DNA from: Frankia casuarinae | GTDB lineage: Bacteria > Actinomycetota > Actinomycetes > Frankiales > Frankiaceae | Reading direction: 5' to 3' | Assembly (NCBI RefSeq): GCF_000013345.1 | Contig: NC_007777.1 | Span: 3,162,001 to 3,226,000 of the forward strand | Length of the DNA: 64,000 bases | Shown: positions 25,673 through 35,230 of the stretch, one piece after another | How the letters are laid out: the number at the start of each line of letters is the position of its first letter | Position numbering within the stretch: the stretch's first letter is position 1 | Program-made: the position numbers and the translations under genes | Notes under the pieces: generated by a model | Database searches by the model: none | Seen by the model: the letters and a program-made list of their open reading frames with translations, nothing else | Told to the model about the DNA's origin: nothing

Positions 25673-27355
25673 CGATACAGGCCCACCCGATCTCAGGTGC
25701 AGGGTGACCCGCAAAGTCTGTTTGTGCAGGTAGACGGTGTGAGACGGGGTGCGGGGGGCTGGGGCCGGTGGTGGTGTGAGGATCCGGGCCCGGCTGCTGT
25801 TTCGTCGCTGTGAGTAGCGCGTGTGAGGGTGGGTTCCGGCGCCGGCGGAAACGCCACCGATGACGTTCTGTGACAGCCGGTGGGGTGGGTGGGGCGGTGG
25901 GGCCGTGGGGTCCGGGGGAACAACGGCGGGCCACCACGGTGAGGGTGGCTGCGGTGAGGCAACGGGGTCCCGGTAGGACGGGGATTGCCTAGATCACCAG
26001 CCGTAGGGAGCCCCGTTGCCGGTCCAGTCTCGCATGCCCGTCACTCCCACCGATCTCGGACAGGCCGGGTCGGGGCAGCTGGTCCGGATGCGGCGGTCGC
26101 TGCGGGTCCTGGGGGCGCACGGCGGTGAGGTGCAGGGGCTCGCCGACGTACTCGCCGGGGTGCCTGACCCGCGGGACCCGCGAGGGATACGTCACCGGCT
26201 CCCGGTGATCCTGGGACTGTCCGCCGCAGCGGTCGCCGCGGGGGAGAAGTCGGTGGAGGAGATCGCGGCCTGGGCTGCGCACGCCCCGACGCAGGTCCTG
26301 ACCGCTCTCGGGGCGCGGGTCCATCCGGTGACCGGGCAGCCGCAGGCACCGTCGGTGGACACGATGATCCGGGTCCTGTCCGCGGTGGACAGCTCGGCGC
26401 TGGCGAGGGCGGTCGGGATGTTCGCCGCGGCCCGCGCCCGCCAGGCCCGTGGTGGTGGGCGGCGGGTGGTCGCGGTCGACGGGAAGACCCTGCGTGGCGC
26501 GGCTGGGCCTGAGGGGCGGGCACCGCACCTGCTCGCGGTCGCCGAACACGGCACGGGTGTGGTGCTCGCCGAGCATGAGGTCGGCGCGAAGACGAACGAG
26601 GTCACCGCGTTCGCACCGCTGCTCCGCGAACTGCATTCCCATGATCCGCTGGATGGGGTGGTGGTGACCGCTGATGCGTTGCACACGACCCGCGCCCACG
26701 CCGACCTGATCGTCACCGAGCTGGGAGCGCACTTCGTGTTCACGGTGAAGGCGAACACCCCGGCGTTGTCGGTCGACTGCCACCAGGCGACCGACTGGAC
26801 GAAGATCCCGATCGGGCACAGCGCCGAGGGCAGGGCCCATGGACGGTTCGAACGACGCACCATCCAGCTGGCCCAGGCCAGCGAGGCGATCCGTGCCCGC
26901 TATCCCCATGCCCGCACCGTGGCGCGGATCCGCCGTCATGTCCGGCGGACCGTGACCACCGGCACGGGCCGGGCCCGGGTCACCCGGACGATCCCGAGCA
27001 CTGTCACGGTCCACGTCCTGACGAGCCTCACCCTCGACGCGGTCACACCCGCTGATCTCGCGGGCTACGCCCGAGGGCATTGGACGATCGAGAACAAGGT
27101 CCACTGGGTGCGCGATGTGACGTTCCGTGAGGATGCCTCGCGGGTTCGGACCGGCCCACTGCCCCGCATCATGACCACACTCCGTAACCTGATCATCGGG
27201 CTGATTCGCCTCGCTGGCCATAACCGCATCGCCCCGACCATCCGCAGAATCCGACACGACAACGCCCTGCTCCTGGCCATCCTCACTCTCGACAACCCCG
27301 CTGACCTGCATCAATGACTTTGCGGGTCACCCTGATCTCAGGTGGGCCTGTATCG
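25673..27355. mobile_element. ISAs1-family element
   Basis: Terminal inverted repeats read CGATACAGGCCCACC...AGGGTGACCCGCAAAGTC at 25673-25718 and, inverted, at 27316-27355. The left one has 6 extra bases in its middle. They enclose one ISAs1-type transposase. No clear target duplication was found, so the flanks may have rearranged. Confidence 0.85.
26016..27317 (+). CDS. ISAs1-family transposase
   Basis: 433 residues from a TTG at 26016 (AGGGAG 5 nt upstream; an ATG at 26034 is the alternative). Family marks are LADVLAGVPDPRDPRGIRHRLPVILGLSAAAV, RRVVAVDGKTLRGA with the first catalytic Asp, VVVTADALHTTRAHADLI with the second and YARGHWTIENKVHWVRDVTFREDASRVR with the Glu. The gene appears intact. 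It differs clearly from the transposase of the two 1562-bp elements further right, so it is a separate ISAs1 lineage. Confidence 0.92.
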   Translation: MPVQSRMPVTPTDLGQAGSGQLVRMRRSLRVLGAHGGEVQGLADVLAGVPDPRDPRGIRHRLPVILGLSAAAVAAGEKSVEEIAAWAAHAPTQVLTALGARVHPVTGQPQAPSVDTMIRVLSAVDSSALARAVGMFAAARARQARGGGRRVVAVDGKTLRGAAGPEGRAPHLLAVAEHGTGVVLAEHEVGAKTNEVTAFAPLLRELHSHDPLDGVVVTADALHTTRAHADLIVTELGAHFVFTVKANTPALSVDCHQATDWTKIPIGHSAEGRAHGRFERRTIQLAQASEAIRARYPHARTVARIRRHVRRTVTTGTGRARVTRTIPSTVTVHVLTSLTLDAVTPADLAGYARGHWTIENKVHWVRDVTFREDASRVRTGPLPRIMTTLRNLIIGLIRLAGHNRIAPTIRRIRHDNALLLAILTLDNPADLHQ

Positions 27356-27401
27356 TTCGCGTAACGATCAAGGATCGCGCGATGTCGCTCGTGAATAACG
27401 A

Positions 27402-29168
27402 CTACATCCGTTCCGGTGCCGCGATCCCCAGCAAATCGAGTCCTTGCCTCAAGGTCCGGGCCGTGAGGTGGCACAGAGCGAGACGGTTGGCACGGGTTGA
27501 GGGGTCGGCTTGCAAGACGGGGCAGGCTTCGTAGAAGTCGGTGAAGGCGCGGGCGAGTTCGTAGAGGTAGTTGCACAGCCGGTGGGGTTCGAGCAGGCGG
27601 GCGACTTCGGTGAGGGCGCCGCCGAAGGCATCGAGTTGGAGTGCGAGAGCGCGTTCCGCTGGGTGCAGAGCCAGGGCCACGTCGACGGTGGCCGTCATGT
27701 CGCCGGCCTTGCGGAGAATCGACTGGATACGGGTGTGGGCGTATTGGAGGTAGACGCCGGTGTTGCCGTCGAAGGAGACCATCCGGTCGACGTCGAAGAC
27801 GTAGTCCTTGGTGCGGCTGGTCGACAGGTCCGCGTATTTGACCGCGCCGATACCGGCGGCCTCGGCGATGTGGTCGAGGTCGTCGTCGGTGAGGGCGTGA
27901 TCTTTCTCGGCGACGGTGGCTCGCGCCTTGCCGGTCGCGGCGTCGAGAAGATCCATGAGTTTGACGGTGTCGCCGGCCCTGGTCTTGAAGGGTCGGCCGT
28001 CGGGGCCGAGGACCGTACCGAACGCGACGTGCGCGACGTCGACTGCATCGGTGAGCCAGCCGGCGCGGCGCGCGGTCTCGAACACCAGCCGGAAATGGAG
28101 GGCTTGGCGGGCGTCGACAACGTAGAGGAGCCGGTCGGCGTGCAGGTCGCGGATGCGGTAGCGGATGGTGGCCAGGTCGGTGGTGTCATAGCCGTAGCCG
28201 CCGTCGGTCTTGCGGACCATCAATGTGGCCGGGTCGCCGTCGGGGCCGGTGACTTCCTGGGAGAGGACGACCAGCGCGCCTTCGCTGTCCTGCGCGATCC
28301 CGGCCGCGGTCAGCTCGTCAACGATGTCGAGTAGGCGGTCGTTGTAGAAGGACTCGCCCGCGGAGTCCGATGGTTCGAGGAGGACGCCAAGCCGGTCGTA
28401 GATCTGCCGGAAGGCGACCTCGGACTCGGCCACGATCTCCCGCCACCGGGCGACGGTGTCCTCATCGCCAGCCTGCAACGCGACGACACGGGCCCGTGCA
28501 CGGTCAGCGAACCCGGGGTCGGCGTCGAACTCCTTGCGCGCGGCCCGGTACAGGCTGTCAAGCGCGGAGACCGTCGACGTTCCAGGCGCGAGGTCGTCGC
28601 TGTGCCAGGTGGCGTCTGGATGCTCGTCAAGGTATTGGATGAGCATGCCGAACTGGGTGCCCCAGTCACCGAGATGGTTCTGTCGGATGACCTCGGCGCC
28701 GAGGAAGCCGAGCACCCGGGCGAGCGCGTCACCGATGATCGTCGTGCGCAGGTGGCCGACGTGCATCTCCTTGGCGATGTTCGGCCCGGAATAGTCGATC
28801 ACGGTGCGGCGGCTCTGTTCCGGCAGGTCGATACCGAGCCGTGGGTCGGCTAGCCGCGCCGCGACCTGTGTCCAGACCGTGGCATCGGCGAGGGCCAGGT
28901 TGAGGAAGCCGGGGCCGGAAACGGTCACGTCCGCGACGGCCGTCGAGCCGTCGGCACGAAGCGCGTCCGCAACCGCGGTGGCCAGGTCGGCAGGCTTGGT
29001 GCGGGCTCGCTTCGCCAGGGCCAACGCGGCGTTGGACTGGAAGTCCGCGTGTTCCGAGGGACGCACCACCGGGTCGGCGCCGGCCGCCTCGGGCAGCACA
29101 CGGTCGATCGCGGCGGATACGGCGATCTCGACCTGGTTGATGAGCGAGCGTACGGTCTGCGCGGTCAC
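27402..29168 (-). CDS. argS: Arginyl-tRNA synthetase (accessory-context copy)
   Basis: 588 residues. Class I aminoacyl-tRNA synthetase attaching arginine to tRNA-Arg. Seen: the ArgRS N-terminal domain (SEHADFQSNAALALAKRA), the HIGH-like HVGH at 136-139 within DYSGPNIAKEMHVGHLRTTIIGD, FKTRAGDTVKL in the KMSKS region and a DALR anticodon-binding domain at the end. The GTG at 29168 is chosen for AGGGAGGA 7 nt upstream. It is the last gene of an operon with a nucleotidyltransferase, a methyltransferase and a PLP decarboxylase, and sits between two IS elements. That setting suggests a specialised second copy rather than the housekeeping enzyme, which is inference. Confidence 0.92.
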   Translation of the reverse strand: MTAQTVRSLINQVEIAVSAAIDRVLPEAAGADPVVRPSEHADFQSNAALALAKRARTKPADLATAVADALRADGSTAVADVTVSGPGFLNLALADATVWTQVAARLADPRLGIDLPEQSRRTVIDYSGPNIAKEMHVGHLRTTIIGDALARVLGFLGAEVIRQNHLGDWGTQFGMLIQYLDEHPDATWHSDDLAPGTSTVSALDSLYRAARKEFDADPGFADRARARVVALQAGDEDTVARWREIVAESEVAFRQIYDRLGVLLEPSDSAGESFYNDRLLDIVDELTAAGIAQDSEGALVVLSQEVTGPDGDPATLMVRKTDGGYGYDTTDLATIRYRIRDLHADRLLYVVDARQALHFRLVFETARRAGWLTDAVDVAHVAFGTVLGPDGRPFKTRAGDTVKLMDLLDAATGKARATVAEKDHALTDDDLDHIAEAAGIGAVKYADLSTSRTKDYVFDVDRMVSFDGNTGVYLQYAHTRIQSILRKAGDMTATVDVALALHPAERALALQLDAFGGALTEVARLLEPHRLCNYLYELARAFTDFYEACPVLQADPSTRANRLALCHLTARTLRQGLDLLGIAAPERM

Positions 29169-29310
29169 GCTGAAGTCCTCCCTGGTTCGCGTGTCCATCC
29201 TCCCAGGCGCGGGCTGTTCTCCCGCGGCGGGACGCCACAGGCGAGCCAGCAGGGCCTGACGGCGGTCAGGGTGCGCTCTGAGTGGGCGTTCTGCACGCTT
29301 TCGTCGGGCC

Positions 29311-29763
29311 TCAGCTTGAGTTGATCTCTGGGGTGGCCGGTGGGTCGGGCTGGGGCAGGACGAACAGGCCGGGATCGGGCTCGGTGAGAACACCCCGCTC
29401 TACCAGCCGTTTCAGCCGGGCCCGCATGCTCTCGACATGCCGGGGCTCGGTGCCGCCACCCAGCGCCCGGCACACGTCCTTGGCGTGCAGCCCGTTCCCG
29501 CCCCGGGTGAACACGGCCAGCACCTCCCGATACCCCGGCGGCAGCGGCTCGGCCGGTGCGGCGTCGTTCTCGGCGGCCAGGTCCAGCACCGTCTCCCGGG
29601 TGATCTCCAACCGTTCCAGGGCACGTTCAGCGGCGGCGAGCTGCCCGGTGAGCCGGGCGATCTCCTCCCGCAGCTTTTCGACGGCCCGCCCGGCGCGGGC
29701 CCGCCGAGCCTCGATCTGTTCCAGCACCTCCCGCACCGGCACTCCGCTCGTCATTCCCGACAC
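29311..29763 (-). CDS. IS5 passenger protein (coiled coil plus winged-helix-like)
   Basis: 150 residues inside the IS5 element, downstream of its transposase and ending within the inverted repeat. The first 60 residues (LEQIEARRARAGRAVEKLREEIARLTGQLAAAERALERLEI) form a clear coiled coil. The second half (HAKDVCRALGGGTEPRHVESMRARLKRLVERGVLTEPDPGLFVL) looks like a winged-helix DNA-binding unit. The function is unknown; regulation of transposition or of the transposase complex is possible. Confidence 0.7.
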   Translation of the reverse strand: MSGMTSGVPVREVLEQIEARRARAGRAVEKLREEIARLTGQLAAAERALERLEITRETVLDLAAENDAAPAEPLPPGYREVLAVFTRGGNGLHAKDVCRALGGGTEPRHVESMRARLKRLVERGVLTEPDPGLFVLPQPDPPATPEINSS

Positions 29764-29772
29764 TCCCGCCGG

Positions 29773-30609
29773 TCAGACCGGCGGGTCACGCCAGGTCGGG
29801 GTGGCCGCCCCGGTCAGCCGGCGGGCCATCACCTCCACCATCGACCAGTGGATCATCGCTACCGCGCTGGCCGGTTTCGCCTCGTAGTCCCGGGCCAGCC
29901 GCCGGTGCAGCATCAACGTGCCCAGGGTCTGCTCAACCCGCCACCGCTTCGGGAGCGGGGTGAACCCCCGCGCTCCCGGCTCGCGTCCGACGACCTCGAC
30001 ATCGATGCCCAGACCGGCGCCGTGCTCGACGACGGTGGTCTTGAACCCGGCGTCCACCCACGCCTTGCGCACCGGCGGGGCGGCGGCGGCGACCCGGTCC
30101 AGCAGGGCGGTGCCGATGGTGTTGTCGTGCACGCTGGCCGCGACCACGACCACGGCGATGAGCAGTCCCAACGTGTCGACGGCGATCCCGCGTTTACGGC
30201 CCGGGCTTTTCTTTCCCGGGTCCAGGCCGGTCGTGCCCTTCGGGGCGTTGGTGGAGGACCGGACGGTCTGGGAGTCCAGCACGACCGCGCTCGGGTCGGC
30301 TTTCCTGCGGTGGTGCTCACGGACCAGCCAGCGCAGCAGGTCGTGGATCGTCTCGGTGGTGCCGTCGTCGCGCCACTGGCCGAAGTAGTAGTACACCGCG
30401 GACGTCGGGGGCAGGTCGTGGGGCAGGTAGCGCCACTGGCAGCCGGTCCGGGCCTGGTAGAGGACCGCGTTCACGATCTCCCGCATGTCGTAGCCACCCT
30501 CGTGCCCGCTAGCCGAGGGATGCCGGGCCTTCCACGCGGTGAGGACCGGGCGGATCAGGTCCCACGCCTCATCGGACAGGTCACTGGGGTACGGCTTGCG
30601 TTCTGCCAT
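29773..30609 (-). CDS. IS5-family transposase
   Basis: 278 residues. The DUF4096-type N-terminus is YPSDLSDEAWDLIRPVL...CQWRYLPHDLPPTSAVYYYFGQW. DDE motifs follow: SAVVLDSQTVRSS with the first Asp, KAWVDAGFKTTVVEHG with the second and PKRWRVEQTLGTLMLHRRLARDYE with the Glu. It looks intact and sits between long inverted repeats. Confidence 0.92.
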   Translation of the reverse strand: MAERKPYPSDLSDEAWDLIRPVLTAWKARHPSASGHEGGYDMREIVNAVLYQARTGCQWRYLPHDLPPTSAVYYYFGQWRDDGTTETIHDLLRWLVREHHRRKADPSAVVLDSQTVRSSTNAPKGTTGLDPGKKSPGRKRGIAVDTLGLLIAVVVVAASVHDNTIGTALLDRVAAAAPPVRKAWVDAGFKTTVVEHGAGLGIDVEVVGREPGARGFTPLPKRWRVEQTLGTLMLHRRLARDYEAKPASAVAMIHWSMVEVMARRLTGAATPTWRDPPV

Positions 30610-30712
30610 GTCTTCCAGCAGAACGCGCCAGCCGGCGAACGCAAGACGATCAACTCCGCACCCCAGAGATCAACTCAAGCTGAGACCCGGCGAAAGCGTG
30701 CAGAACGCCCAC

Positions 30713-31173
30713 TGAAGCGCCTGCCGTCGAGGCTGGTCACGACACGGGCGGAGGTCAGACGGACCAGGCCACGATGCACCGTGGAGTACAGCGCCGGGTT
30801 GTCGACGTAGCCGAGGAAGTCCTCACCTGTTATGCCGCAGGGCGATGTCAGCAGCGCGTCGATCAGGTTGGCGATGGTGAACGGGGCGGGTGAGTCGAGC
30901 AGGCAGAGGGCGGCCAGGGTGATGGCACGTTCGGCTTGGGCACAGTGCCGCTGGTAGGGGCCGATCTGACCGCCGAGGAAGATGTGCTGCGTTGTCATCG
31001 CGTTGAGGATCAGGCGGAGCTTGAACACCTGCGAGTTCAGGAACCATGGCTCCACAACGACCGGGGCGATGTTCAGTCTGCCGGCGGCGTCCAGGATGAA
31101 GCCGCCGAGGGCCACGGCGATATCGACCTCCGTCGCCGTGGCATGCAGCTTCACCTCATAGGCGACCTCGGTG
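30713..31173 (-). pseudogene. Nucleotidyltransferase, 3' part (split by a 1562-bp IS)
   Basis: The frame EVAYEVKLHATATEVDIAVALGGFILDAAGRLNIAPVVVEPWFLNSQ...FTIANLIDALLTSPCGITGEDFLGYVDN...SLDGRRF is the C-terminal part of the nucleotidyltransferase whose start is at 32969-32736. The 10-bp duplication GACCTCGGTG (31164-31173 and 32736-32745) marks the insertion. Removing IS plus one duplication (1572 bp) restores the frame as LLRLDTEVAYEVKLHATATEVDIAV. It is cut again at its 3' end by the IS5 element at 30712. Confidence 0.82.
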
Positions 31174-32735
31174 CAGGGCTCCGGCACGTTCGCGTTATGA
31201 CCGGCTCGTCCGCGCGCCGACGGGACGGCCTGGATGTCCGTATCGTCAGGGAAAGCCGTGCAGGTCGAGCGCGGCGGTGGCGGTCTTGCAGGCCCGGCGC
31301 CCGGCCGGAACGTAGCGGTGGCCCGCGGCGCGGACCGCGTGCGCGACAGTGGCGCGGAAGATCGCGAGGTTGGCCGGGCCGCGGCGGGTCCGGCTCCGGC
31401 TCGCGTCCTCACCGAAAGTGACGTCACGGACGTGGTGCTGACGGTTCTCGATGATCCACTGGCCGCGGGCGGCGTCGGCGAGGAACCCGGCCGAGGCCTG
31501 CTCGAAGGCCAGATCCGTGATGCCGTAGACCGTCTCCCGGCTGGGTTTCCTGCCCTTCTCCCGGCGCCAGCGCTGGATCCGGACGGCCTGGCGGGCGTGC
31601 GGGAACTCGGCGTGCTCGACGGTCGCGGCCTTCAGCGTGCGGGTCTCGTCACGGCCGTGGCCATGGTCGTGGGTGGTGTCGGCGACCGGGACGTCCGCCC
31701 ACGGCAACGCGGCCAGGAACGCGCGCAGCGTTGGCTGGTTGCCCTTCACGACCGCAAGGTAATGGGCCTTCTTGTCGGTGACCAGCCAGTCGAGATGGTC
31801 GCGCACGGTATGCAGAGCGTCGAAGGTCAACAGGTCGCAGGCAAGGTCGAGGGGCTCGAGGACAGGGCGGAACGCCTTCGTCTCATTGCTCTTCGAGTCC
31901 ACCTCGTGCTGGTTGACCAGCCGGCCGGTCGCCTGGTCGGCGACCCCGACCAGTTGGACCTGCCGCCCGTCGGCGCGCTTCGCGCCGCGGCTGGTCTTCC
32001 CATCCAGTGCGTAGACCGCCCGCACCGCTTCTCCCGCCGCCTCGGGTGACGCCGGCTTCGGCGGGGCCGGGTCGGCCAGCGGCGGATCGAGCAGTGCGCG
32101 GGCGAGCCGCGCGTCGTCGGTGTCGTTGAGGAACCGGCGGATCGTCGACTCGCTCGGCAGCCGGTAGCCGTCAAACGGGTCGTACGGCAGCCGCAGCCGG
32201 CGCCGTTCCTCCTCCGTGGTGCCGGCGAGCCATTCGATCACGGCGGTGACCCGGTCATGGCCCGCCGCGGTCAGCGCGCACAGCCACACCGCCGCCAGCA
32301 CCGCCAGCGGGTAGACCCGCCCACGTCGGCCCCGGTGCTCGCCCATCGCGTGCAGCCGCTGCCAGATTCCCTCACGCGACACCGCGCCGGCTCCCACCAC
32401 ACCGGCCGCGTCACGCGACAATGCCCCCACAGGCACGTGCGCTCCCGGACCACGAAGACGTTAGACACCTCCGTGATCTACAGGCGCCGTGCCTGTCTTC
32501 TTCTCAGCGACGCGTGACCTGGCCGTGTCCGCCCGCCGACCCCCGCGCCCGCCCGATCAGGGCATACCGGGACCCCACCAGCCAACTCCGGGCGGACCGG
32601 GACCTCAGCTGACAGAACCGGCCAGGGCACCGCCCAGCAGGCCAGAACAACGAACACCTGGATCGATCACGCGATCAGCGCCACCCAGGACGCACGGCCA
32701 CGATCACACCAAAGCGCGAACGTGCCGGAGCCCTG
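31174..32735. mobile_element. 1562-bp ISAs1-type element, copy 1
   Basis: Inverted repeats CAGGGCTCCGGCACGTTCGC... bound the element and GACCTCGGTG is directly duplicated on its two sides. It is nearly identical to 35231-36792 but in the opposite orientation. Confidence 0.93.
31246..32436 (-). CDS. ISAs1-type transposase, copy 1
   Basis: 396 residues with VYPLAVLAAVWLCALTAAGHDRVTAVIEWLAG, the first Asp in YALDGKTSRGAKRADGRQV, the second in DLLTFDALHTVRDHLDWLV and the Glu in ARGQWIIENRQHHVRDVTFGEDASRSR. Same length and sequence as copy 2 at 35530-36720. It appears intact. Confidence 0.93.
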   Translation of the reverse strand: MPVGALSRDAAGVVGAGAVSREGIWQRLHAMGEHRGRRGRVYPLAVLAAVWLCALTAAGHDRVTAVIEWLAGTTEEERRRLRLPYDPFDGYRLPSESTIRRFLNDTDDARLARALLDPPLADPAPPKPASPEAAGEAVRAVYALDGKTSRGAKRADGRQVQLVGVADQATGRLVNQHEVDSKSNETKAFRPVLEPLDLACDLLTFDALHTVRDHLDWLVTDKKAHYLAVVKGNQPTLRAFLAALPWADVPVADTTHDHGHGRDETRTLKAATVEHAEFPHARQAVRIQRWRREKGRKPSRETVYGITDLAFEQASAGFLADAARGQWIIENRQHHVRDVTFGEDASRSRTRRGPANLAIFRATVAHAVRAAGHRYVPAGRRACKTATAALDLHGFP

Positions 32736-32969
32736 GACCTCGGTGTCGAGCCGGAGCAGATGGGTCGCGTGGAGGGCGATCACGGCGTCTGCCAGTCGGG
32801 CACGCACGCTCTCGGACAGCGGCGGGCCGACAAACAGCAAGTCGAGATCCGCGTCGTGCGCGGCGGAACCGGCTGCGTGGGAGCCGTAGGCGATCGCGTA
32901 TCCGCGCGGGCCGAGGAACTCTGCGCGCAGTCGGCCCGCGTCCGCCAGCGCCTGCGCGATGCCAGTCAC
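32736..32969 (-). pseudogene. Nucleotidyltransferase, 5' part
   Basis: The GTG at 32969 overlaps the methyltransferase stop (GTGA). The segment YAIAYGSHAAGSAAHDADLDLLFVGPPLSESV contains G-S-x3-G followed by D-x-D, the nucleotidyltransferase signature that binds metal and NTP. The frame is interrupted at LRLDTEV by the IS at 32735 and resumes at 31173. Whole, the protein would be about 232 residues, or longer if fused to ArgRS. Confidence 0.82.
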
Positions 32970-33916
32970 CGCTGTGACGGAAGGTGATGGTGGGGATCAC
33001 CGGTGACCTGAAAGTCAATCAGGTGGATGCCGCTGGGCAGCACGACCTGACCCGACGGGCGGGTGTGTGCGTCCACGAAGGCAGTGACCTCGGCCTGAAC
33101 TTCAGGATCACGGACAAGGGCTGGCATGTCCTTGAAATGCAGCCGGTTGAACCATGCCATCGCCGCATCGCGGCTGTCCGCGAGGGCGACACCGGCCGCG
33201 CGGATGTGAGTGAGATGGCCGATGGCGCGGTCCTCAGCCAGTCGCAGTTCCTCCAACAGCAGAAGGCGGGTGTACTCGCGTCCGCCATCGGGGAACGGGG
33301 CGATCCTTTCCCATGCCCAGGTCACCAGCCGCTGTTCCGGGGTCTGCGAATCGAAGAACAGAACGAGGAGATGACCGCCATCAGCGACAAGTGACAGCAT
33401 GTCGCGCACCAGGCTGCCCGCCTCCCGGCGCGCCGCTCCTTGATCAGCCACCGGCTGGATCCCGTCCCCTGTCATCTCCTCGAAGAACTCACCCAGCGGG
33501 TAGCTCAGCGACCAGAACGCCCCGACCAGGTCAAACCCGCCGGCTCGGCCGTCGTCGAGCAGCCGTGACACGGCGAGCGGGATGTCGGCCTCGTGAGCCT
33601 CCGCTTCCGGGAAACGACTACGGAAGGTGTCGAGCATGGCGGCGCTGGAGTCGATCGCCACGAGCCTGCGTGCGTACGGGGCGAGCCGGGCGGTCAACCG
33701 TCCGGTGCCGCACCCGAGTTCCAGCACGTCGAGCGCTTGGCGCGGCGCACCGAAACGCGCCTCGATGATCTGCGCGATCATGTCCCCGTCGTCTCGACCG
33801 CTGTAGTAATGCGCGGGTAGTACCGCCTCGTAGATTCCTTCGGTGCGGTAGACGGCTTTGAATCCCGGCGTGGCCGGTACGTCAATGCTCCGGCTGTCGC
33901 CTGCTGCGCCGTTCAT
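32966..33916 (-). CDS. Class I SAM-dependent methyltransferase
   Basis: 316 residues. Motif I is ALDVLELGCGTGRLTARLAP, motif II ends LVAIDSS and the later FDLVGAFWSLSYPLGEFFEEM and VADGGHLLVLFFDS segments fit the Rossmann-fold methyltransferases. The N-terminal YEAVLPAHYYSGRDDGDMIAQII resembles small-molecule methyltransferases. It overlaps the PLP decarboxylase stop (ATGA) and the nucleotidyltransferase start (GTGA), so it is the only intact gene of the interrupted three-gene stretch. The substrate is unknown. Confidence 0.87.
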   Translation of the reverse strand: MNGAAGDSRSIDVPATPGFKAVYRTEGIYEAVLPAHYYSGRDDGDMIAQIIEARFGAPRQALDVLELGCGTGRLTARLAPYARRLVAIDSSAAMLDTFRSRFPEAEAHEADIPLAVSRLLDDGRAGGFDLVGAFWSLSYPLGEFFEEMTGDGIQPVADQGAARREAGSLVRDMLSLVADGGHLLVLFFDSQTPEQRLVTWAWERIAPFPDGGREYTRLLLLEELRLAEDRAIGHLTHIRAAGVALADSRDAAMAWFNRLHFKDMPALVRDPEVQAEVTAFVDAHTRPSGQVVLPSGIHLIDFQVTGDPHHHLPSQR

Positions 33917-35230
33917 GCCCGGTCCTCAGCGTGCTCGCTGGCTTCCCACGCCTGTCCCAGCGCGACGGCGTGGTCAAGGACACCGGTCATATGCTCGGCC
34001 TCGATATGGGGGTTGGCTGCCATGAATCGCAGCGGATAGACGGTGGCGCCCTTGCGTAGGATCCCCGCGTCGTCGCGGATGCTGAACTGATGCAGATGCC
34101 AGATACCTTCGGCCAGCATCCGCTCGTGGATCCATCGGTTGGCATGGTTGACCAGCTCGATGGCGGAGACATGATCGGTAGCGTTGGCATAGCTGACCGG
34201 TAGGTAGAGGAACGCGACCGCGAGCAGGTCCGGCTCATGCAGTCGAATCGTCCGCGGACAGGCATCGACCAGCGCGGCGAACCGCTGCGCGTTCGCAACC
34301 CGCTTCTCAGCCATCGCCGCGAGCCCTGTTCTGCCGTGCGTGCGCATCAGCATCCACAACTTCAACGACAGCCAACCCTTGGTACCGACAAACGGCGTCA
34401 CCTGCCCGAACGCGAAATCCTCCTGCATGATCAGATCCGAGTAGCTGGCGATCGTTCGCAGGCTTGCTGGCGTGCGCACCAGCAACGCGGACAGCGCATG
34501 GGGCACGGCCATGACCTTGTGCGGGTCCACCGTCACGCTGTCAAACCCGGAAATTCCAGCAATCTTGTGACGGAGGTGATCGCTGAATGCGCAGAGCAGC
34601 CCCCAGCAGGCATCTGCGTGCAGCCAGATCCGTTCGTCGGCCGCGCGGGTGACATCGTGCACGCCTTGGAGGTTCTCGATCGTCTGAGTGCGACTGTCGC
34701 CGGCGTAGGCCACCACAGCCATCACTCGGCCCTGGTTCTCCGCAAGAGCCCGTTCCAATTTCGCCAGGTCGTAGCGGAAACCCGCAGTGTCGACCTCGAT
34801 CAACTGGCTACCAGCGCCAATCCACGCCAGCGCGCTCTTCACACTGTAATGACCGATACCACGGGGAACGACGATCGCGAATCTGCCGGGGTCGGTCACA
34901 CCACATTCCATCGTGCCAGGCGCCGCGTGCTCTCGGGCCAGCATCATCGCGACCGTGTTGCTCATCGTCCCGCCATGGGCGATGACACCACCGACATCCC
35001 ACACCGTCATCACATCCTGCACGGGAGGGTTGGTGAAGCCGAGCAACTCGCGCAGCCACCGCAAGACGGTGATCTCGATGAAGGTGGCGCTCGGCGAGTC
35101 GAAGCTCTGGTTGATCAGGTTCTGCTGGGTGAACAGCGCGAGCACGCCGCCCGCGAGCGCGGCAACGTCGTCGCCTGTATCCCCGAAGCCCAGGAAGCGT
35201 GGACTCGCCTCGTTCTTGCACAGAGGCAGC
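33913..35230 (-). pseudogene. PLP-dependent decarboxylase, 3' part (split by a 1562-bp IS)
   Basis: About 439 codons: LPLCKNEASPRFLGFGDTGDD...VIAHGGTMSNTVAMML...RIWLHADACWGLL...FDSVTVDPHKVMAVPHALSALLVR, with the PLP-binding lysine in DPHK and the HADACWG block of group II decarboxylases (aromatic amino acid, glutamate and diaminobutyrate types). The 5' part lies at 37104-36793. A 10-bp duplication CAGAGGCAGC (35221-35230 and 36793-36802) brackets the IS. Its precise removal gives one frame of about 539 codons reading DTVLPLCKNEASPRFLG. Confidence 0.85.

Larger units (their letters stand above)
29282..30712. mobile_element. IS5-family element with a passenger gene
   Basis: This 1431-bp element has long inverted repeats of about 52 bp (GTGGGCGTTCTGCACGCTTT... 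at 29282 and its complement ending at 30712). A 3-bp TGA is duplicated (29279-29281 and 30713-30715), matching the TNA preference of some IS5 groups. It lies between the nucleotidyltransferase and argS. Confidence 0.88.

Noticed and set aside
25673-27355. The 25.7-27.4 kb ISAs1 element as a third copy of the 1562-bp IS
   Set aside because: Its transposase and terminal repeats differ clearly in sequence and length, so it is a separate ISAs1-type element.
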